From a virus, in IMG/VR virus record IMGVR_UViG_3300024966_000001, positions 1 through 64,000 of that record: 64,000 nt of DNA; one strand, given 5' to 3'. A program made the translations under genes and the position numbers. The stretch's first letter is position 1. The number at the start of each line of letters is the position of its first letter. Shown piece by piece: positions 59,582-64,000 of this stretch. The notes under the pieces were generated by a model that ran no database searches, was not told the DNA's origin, and saw only the letters and a list, made by a program, of their open reading frames with translations.

Positions 59582-60333
59582 GCCAGTTAATTCCATTCGA
59601 GTTTGAAAGTTCGTCTGTTCGCATAATTACCAATGATAATGGCGATCCATTATTTGTGGCGAAGGATGTTTCTGAAGCGCTGGGTTACGCTTGGTCCGGT
59701 GCCGCTACGATCAGGCATATACCGAATGAATGGAAGGGGGTTGATTCGGTTCCAACCCCCTCCGGAAACCAAGAAATGTCAGTACTTACAGAGCAAGGCT
59801 TGTACTTTTTCCTTGGTAGAAGTGACAAGCCAAAAGCGCTCCCAATGCAAAAATGGATTGCAGGCGATGTTTTGCCATCAATCCGCAAAACCGGCAAATA
59901 CGAACTAAATCCAGCTGATCAACAATACAAATTGCCCGGCAATTATATCGAAGCTCTTGAGGCTCTACTTGAGTCTGAAAAGCAAAGAGCCCTGGATGCG
60001 CCAAAAGTCCGACTAGCCACACTCATTTCAGAGTCATCAAATTCTCGCTGCATTAGGGTTTGGGTTAAAGCCATGAAAAACGAGAATAACCTATGTGTTG
60101 GTGAGCGCGACGTTTTCAAATATTTGATCGATAAAAAGTACATCTTCAAGCCGAAAGGTGAAAAAGGCTATCTCCCATATTCCCGCCACGAATCAACAGG
60201 AACGGGTTTTTTCGCGGTTGTTGTCGATGAAATTAACGGAAAGCCAAGGCGAATGCTCAAGATAACAGGAAAAGGGGTTTTGAACTTAACCGCCAAAGTG
60301 ATTGAGCATTTCAATGAGGATATAGCTGCTTAG
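59578..60333 (+). CDS. BRO-N / KilAC antirepressor
   Basis: A 251-residue protein. Residues about 5-105 form the BRO-N domain (VRIITNDNGDPLFVAKDVSE, ALGYAWSGAATIRHIP, MSVLTEQGLYFFLGRSDKPK, FMQKWIAGDVLPSIR-like end). Residues about 150-245 form a KilAC-type domain (VFKYLIDKKYIFKPKGEKGY, RMLKITGKGVLNL). Such proteins act as antirepressors or regulators. It overlaps the triple-HTH gene by four bases, so both are made together. Confidence 0.82.
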   Translation: MSQLIPFEFESSSVRIITNDNGDPLFVAKDVSEALGYAWSGAATIRHIPNEWKGVDSVPTPSGNQEMSVLTEQGLYFFLGRSDKPKALPMQKWIAGDVLPSIRKTGKYELNPADQQYKLPGNYIEALEALLESEKQRALDAPKVRLATLISESSNSRCIRVWVKAMKNENNLCVGERDVFKYLIDKKYIFKPKGEKGYLPYSRHESTGTGFFAVVVDEINGKPRRMLKITGKGVLNLTAKVIEHFNEDIAA

Positions 60334-60339
60334 CTACTC

Positions 60340-60379
60340 GGAAAACCCGACAAAGCAACAGAATCATGCCTCATATACT
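60340..60379 (+). promoter_or_regulatory. GGAAAACC-type late promoter, site 8
   Basis: CTCGGAAAACC with the box at 60340-60347, and TATACT at 60374-60379, spacing 34. The predicted start is the A of the next ATG (60386), so the baseplate mRNA would be leaderless. Confidence 0.72.
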
Positions 60380-60385
60380 TGAGCC

Positions 60386-60679
60386 ATGAATAAAATTACC
60401 GGAAGTGAAGTTCAGGGTATGGTTGAGCACTGGCTGAATACGCCAACCTGCGGCTATTTGGGGTCCGACTACGGTCAGGATGCTAAGGCATTACTGCAAC
60501 TTCCGCAATCCGACGGTGCAGCCGATGACTTCCTGCGAAAATTGCGCGATGACGTTCAGATTTTGCAGGCATACCCGCCTGGAAGCCTGAATATTTACGG
60601 TGTGCACTCTGGAGCTGACCGGTTGGATCTATTTATCGAGGTAGCCGGGCCGGCTATTTCTGTGCCGGGCGTCAAATAA
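60386..60679 (+). CDS. Baseplate wedge protein, gp25-like
   Basis: A 97-residue protein before baseplate J. YGQDAKALLQLPQSDGAADD, FLRKLRDDVQILQAYP and RLDLFIEVAG are compatible with the gpW/gp25-type wedge subunit that anchors sheath to baseplate. The identification rests partly on order (gp25, J, I). Its stop overlaps the J start. Confidence 0.55.
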   Translation: MNKITGSEVQGMVEHWLNTPTCGYLGSDYGQDAKALLQLPQSDGAADDFLRKLRDDVQILQAYPPGSLNIYGVHSGADRLDLFIEVAGPAISVPGVK

Positions 60680-62172
60680 TGCTGATTAAGGCTGATTTTT
60701 CAAAAGCGATTGCTGATTCTATAGTCAAATACCCGGCTATCGGCCCATTGTACCAGGCGGGAGATCCACGCATATTACAAGGACTAGATGCCATGGCAAC
60801 CATGCTGGCAATGATGTCGGCGCAAATGGAAGCAGCCCAAGCCGAACCCTTTGAAAAAGTGCGTGACGCTACTGTGCTGGCCGACTCGGCCATGCGCGGC
60901 ATCATCCGTAAGGCGGCACCGGGCCGGGTTAGAGTACGGGTCAGTAATAGCAACAACTCCAGTTTTACTGTGGAAACCGGCCGGGTTATCTTTGATTCGG
61001 TCGGCAATCCCTATATTGTCGAAACGGCGGCGGTTATTGCGGCGGGCAACAGCGGTACTTTTTACGCGATCCAGGTTAAGCACGACGTGATTACCCATAC
61101 CGTTACCGGCAGCGTGCCGTTTTACGCCATTGAAATTACCGATCCCGGCGACGGCTCTTATTTAAGCGGGATTGCCGTCAGTGATTCGGGCGGCGAATAT
61201 GAATACCGTGAGCGTTACGTCAACACTTGGCCGGATGAGCGGGTTTTTCACGTTGAGGTGGATGATAAGCAGCGAGTTTATGTGCGCTTCGGGCAAACTG
61301 ATATTGTCAGTGTTCAGCCGTTGGACGGGCAGGTTATAACGCTCACTATTTCGCGCACGGACGGGGAAATAGCGCCGGCATCCGGCTCGCCGTTTTCGTT
61401 TGAATACCTTCAGTCGCCCTTGGAGTCCGGCATTGATCTGACAATGGATGCCTTGGTATTTAAGGGCCAAAACCCGCCCGATATGGCGACTTTGCGCGAC
61501 CTGATTAAATACCCCTCTGTTTACGACCATAACGCGGTTTACCTGGGCGAGTTCGATTTCGTGGTGCGCCGGGCCTATCCCGATGTGAAATTTTTGTCGG
61601 TCTGGAATGAGTCTATTGAAGAAATGGTGCGCGGCGCTGATGTCGATAACATTAATACGCTGTTTGTCGCGGTGCTGTCAGCCGATGATAGCGAAACGGT
61701 TTTAACGGAGCCGGACCCAAATAATCCGGTAAGCCCAATAGTCATTCCTGAGTCTGAGTATACGGCAACTCATGTGGGTATAAAAAACACGATAAATGCA
61801 GCAGATGATAGCTACCGCGTAAGGTTTTTAACGCCGGTCAGATCGTTAATAGAAGTAACAGTCTCGGCTACGGTATCGACCAGCTATGTTGCCAGTGATG
61901 TCAGGTCAAAAATTATTGATGTCTTGCTTGCTGAATACGGTGAAGGCGCTGCGGCGTCAAGCCGGGGCTCGAATAAACTACTGTACCGCCTCATATATGC
62001 CTTACTGAAAGAAAGGGTGCCAGCGCTATCCGATGGCAATGCCGATATTAGACTCACGGTTGCTGATCCAGTTGGCGAGTTACGTCCTGAACTTTGGCGT
62101 TGCGTTTCGACCGACAGTCTTACTGTGACCGTTACGCCGGTGAATATCACCCTGCCATCCTGGGGCCGATAG
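60679..62172 (+). CDS. Baseplate assembly protein J
   Basis: A 497-residue protein. VRDATVLADSAMRGIIRKAA, the beta-rich middle and the C-terminal EYGEGAAASSRGSNKLLYRL then LTVADPVGELRPELWRCVST match J/gp6-like wedge proteins of contractile tails. It forms the baseplate ring with the gp25-like and I proteins. Encoded without a gap to either neighbour. Confidence 0.75.
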   Translation: MLIKADFSKAIADSIVKYPAIGPLYQAGDPRILQGLDAMATMLAMMSAQMEAAQAEPFEKVRDATVLADSAMRGIIRKAAPGRVRVRVSNSNNSSFTVETGRVIFDSVGNPYIVETAAVIAAGNSGTFYAIQVKHDVITHTVTGSVPFYAIEITDPGDGSYLSGIAVSDSGGEYEYRERYVNTWPDERVFHVEVDDKQRVYVRFGQTDIVSVQPLDGQVITLTISRTDGEIAPASGSPFSFEYLQSPLESGIDLTMDALVFKGQNPPDMATLRDLIKYPSVYDHNAVYLGEFDFVVRRAYPDVKFLSVWNESIEEMVRGADVDNINTLFVAVLSADDSETVLTEPDPNNPVSPIVIPESEYTATHVGIKNTINAADDSYRVRFLTPVRSLIEVTVSATVSTSYVASDVRSKIIDVLLAEYGEGAAASSRGSNKLLYRLIYALLKERVPALSDGNADIRLTVADPVGELRPELWRCVSTDSLTVTVTPVNITLPSWGR

Positions 62173-62883
62173 ATGGATTTTCAAAACACCGAACTGCCTA
62201 AATTAACGCCGTTAAAATACAGTTTTGCGGCTGATGACGTTGAAAATGACCTACGCAATTTATTCATCGACCTATTTGAGACGTTACTGGCCGGTCAGGC
62301 ATTCGATATAAATGTCTTGGGCGCGGCGCATCTTGGTAGCCTTGATCTGGTTCGTAAAATGGTCAATGCGGACGGTTTGGTTCTGATTGAAGGTGACCGG
62401 GAAGAGGCGGCAACCCGCTACCTGTATCGGGCATGGAAAGCTAGGAACTGTCAGGGCAGGGGCTTTCATTTCCTACGCACTTACTTACAGTTGCTGTTCC
62501 CGAATGCGGCTACGGTTGAGCAAATGGCACAATCAAAAATATCGCCATATCCAACCGGATTAAAGCCACTTCAAAGCACCGAGCCAGCAAGCCATTATTC
62601 CACAAGCCGAGTACGAGTAACCATAGATGCAAGGGTTACGTCATGGGAAAACGTCGAGAAAATGCACCCCATACTGCGCTCTATAATACCCGCACGGTTT
62701 TTACTCTATTTCACACTGCTTACTGTCTGGAACCAAAAGACTTATGCCGGGGCCGCAATGCTGTCATCTGGTATCGCAACGATTTATCCGGCAGCCAGTC
62801 AGCCTACGGAATGGAGTAGCAATACATTTATAGGTGCAGCAATGTCCAGTATTTCAACGATTACTATCTACCCACAATCATGA
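62173..62883 (+). CDS. Baseplate protein I (tail protein I)
   Basis: A 236-residue protein with FIDLFETLLAGQAFDINVLG, the DREEAATRYLYRAWKARNCQ turn and RGFHFLRTYLQLLF, as in P2 gpI/gp7-type tail proteins. The C-terminal 100 residues are beta-rich (RVRVTIDARVTSWENVEKMH...) and link to fibre attachment. Its stop overlaps the fibre ATG. Confidence 0.7.
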   Translation: MDFQNTELPKLTPLKYSFAADDVENDLRNLFIDLFETLLAGQAFDINVLGAAHLGSLDLVRKMVNADGLVLIEGDREEAATRYLYRAWKARNCQGRGFHFLRTYLQLLFPNAATVEQMAQSKISPYPTGLKPLQSTEPASHYSTSRVRVTIDARVTSWENVEKMHPILRSIIPARFLLYFTLLTVWNQKTYAGAAMLSSGIATIYPAASQPTEWSSNTFIGAAMSSISTITIYPQS

Positions 62884-64000
62884 GTGTTTACTACACCCTA
62901 TTAACAGCTGTAGGCGCGTCTGCGATGTCATACGCCGCCGCTCACGGCACGCCAGTAGTGCTGACCGAAATCGCCCTGGGTGATGGCGGCGGGTCGGTGC
63001 CGTCACCGACAAAAGACACGACTGCGCTGGTCAACGAGGTATACCGAGCTGACATTAATTCGATAACTCAAGATCCTGTGAATTCATCCTGGTTTATCGT
63101 TGAGTTGGTTATTCCGCCCGAGGTGGGCGGATTTACGATACGCGAATTCAGGATCGACGATGCAGCCGGAAATGCAATTTACGTCGGTAACTGCGCGGCC
63201 GAAACCAAGCCGGTTTTGCCCGAAGGTATGACACGAGACAGTATTTATCGCTTAATTGTTGAAACCAGCAATGCAGCGACAATCAATCTATCGGTTGACC
63301 CTACAATAGCCATTGCTACGCATGATTACGTACAGGGCGAGCTACAGAAACTTGATCATAAACAGTCGGTAAGAGTTGCTTCAACCGCCAATATCCCAAC
63401 GCTATCCGGGCTGTTAACGATTGACGGCGTATTGCTTGTTGAGGGTGATCGGGTACTTGTCAAAAACAATACCACGGCCAGCCAAAACGGGATTTATATC
63501 GCATCGCCCGGTGGATGGTTGCGTGACGTCGATGCTAATTCAGCATTAAAAATCAATGCCGGAATGACGTTTGTTATTGAGGCCGGTACCGCCAATGCGG
63601 ATACGGTTTGGATGTTGCTGACTAATAACCCCATTACGATCGGCACTACGGCACTGACATTCGACTGGATTGCCGGTGTTAGGGTCACAATGCCATTAGG
63701 GACCAGTGATGCTACAAATGCGTCAACCGCATTTGTGCAAAATACCGTAGGCGGCATGGTAACAAAGTCGGTCACAGGCGTTGGCGCAACCTTAACGCTG
63801 ACTTCAGTTGAAGCTGGCAACGCAACAATTAAGCTGACCGGAACGTTAACGACAAACCTGAATGTTATTGTCCCGGCCGCCGTAACGCGCGGCTGGACCG
63901 TCATTAATGCGACTACTGGGGCTTATTCGCTCACCGTTAAACCTTCTGGCGGTGCTGGAATAGTCACCACCCAGGGTAATTCGATCAAGGTTTACTCTGA
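62880..64000 (+). CDS. Tail-collar fibre protein (3' end outside window)
   Basis: An open frame of at least 373 codons that runs off the window. The N-terminus MSVYYTLLTAVGASAMSYAA, ALGDGGGSVPSPTKDTTALV and GGFTIREFRIDDAAGNAIYV is the standard tail-collar fibre start that attaches to baseplate I. Further on it carries the VRVASTANIPTLSGLLTIDG module shared with the fibre at 35248. It recognises the host. The ATG overlaps the previous stop. Confidence 0.85.
   Translation, partial: MSVYYTLLTAVGASAMSYAAAHGTPVVLTEIALGDGGGSVPSPTKDTTALVNEVYRADINSITQDPVNSSWFIVELVIPPEVGGFTIREFRIDDAAGNAIYVGNCAAETKPVLPEGMTRDSIYRLIVETSNAATINLSVDPTIAIATHDYVQGELQKLDHKQSVRVASTANIPTLSGLLTIDGVLLVEGDRVLVKNNTTASQNGIYIASPGGWLRDVDANSALKINAGMTFVIEAGTANADTVWMLLTNNPITIGTTALTFDWIAGVRVTMPLGTSDATNASTAFVQNTVGGMVTKSVTGVGATLTLTSVEAGNATIKLTGTLTTNLNVIVPAAVTRGWTVINATTGAYSLTVKPSGGAGIVTTQGNSIKVYS

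Noticed and set aside
19887-60379. Repeated CTCGGAAAACC units as a CRISPR array or as iterons
   Set aside because: The copies are kilobases apart, each is placed before a gene, and each is paired with a downstream hexamer at fixed spacing. Array or origin repeats would be clustered.

Overview
The window looks like most of the genome of a temperate, contractile-tailed phage (myovirus), either integrated or on its own contig. The host is probably a gamma- or betaproteobacterium. The reasons are a phage-linked rdgC, a consensus rRNA-type boxA, CI/Cro-type immunity, Rz/Rz1 spanins and proteobacterial phage families such as DUF1367, Ref-like HNH and ORF6N. No integrase, attachment site or host housekeeping gene is visible, so both ends of the element probably lie outside the window.

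Layout. Positions 1-4200 hold the minus-strand rdgC/TerB operon and the immunity region: a LexA-like CI repressor, a leaderless Cro/YdaS-like gene and palindromic operators, with a second CI-type operator pair in front of a distant 55-aa gene. Positions 4200-15100 are the early region. It contains a tRNA(CAU) gene split by an HNH gene, a YdaT-like regulator, replication O and DnaC-like genes, a cytosine methyltransferase with a second conserved protein encoded inside it, DUF1367, a Ref-like nuclease, ORF6N antirepressors, SSB, a RuvC-like resolvase and many tiny coupled ORFs. Positions 15100-18560 hold an XRE regulator and the terminase. Positions 18560-19850 hold a leader-RNA/antirepressor unit.

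Positions 20400-31650 encode scaffold or protease, head-tail proteins, major capsid, tail sheath and the frameshifted tail chaperone pair. Positions 31650-33345 are the lysis cassette. Positions 33500-39600 encode the tail tube, fibres, baseplate hub and spike. Positions 39600-49550 encode two giant polyvalent, DarA/DarB-like antirestriction proteins; the second is interrupted by TGA exactly at its helicase Walker A motif. Positions 49675-54690 encode portal, a structural protein and tape measure. Positions 54700-58860 are a moron/regulatory island with a KilA-N remnant and an XRE-ImmA/IrrE two-gene module. Positions 58955-64000 encode a triple-HTH regulator, a BRO antirepressor and the baseplate wedge/J/I/fibre genes.

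The most striking unifying signal is a repeated promoter-like element. A GGAAAACC box is followed, exactly 34 bases from its first G, by a -10-like hexamer. Ten sites fit this geometry and one more is off by a single base. They stand in front of almost every structural or virion transcription unit and in front of the triple-HTH regulator. This looks like an undescribed activator-dependent late-promoter regulon that joins the scattered structural blocks. All functional calls come from reading the sequence; no database search was run.
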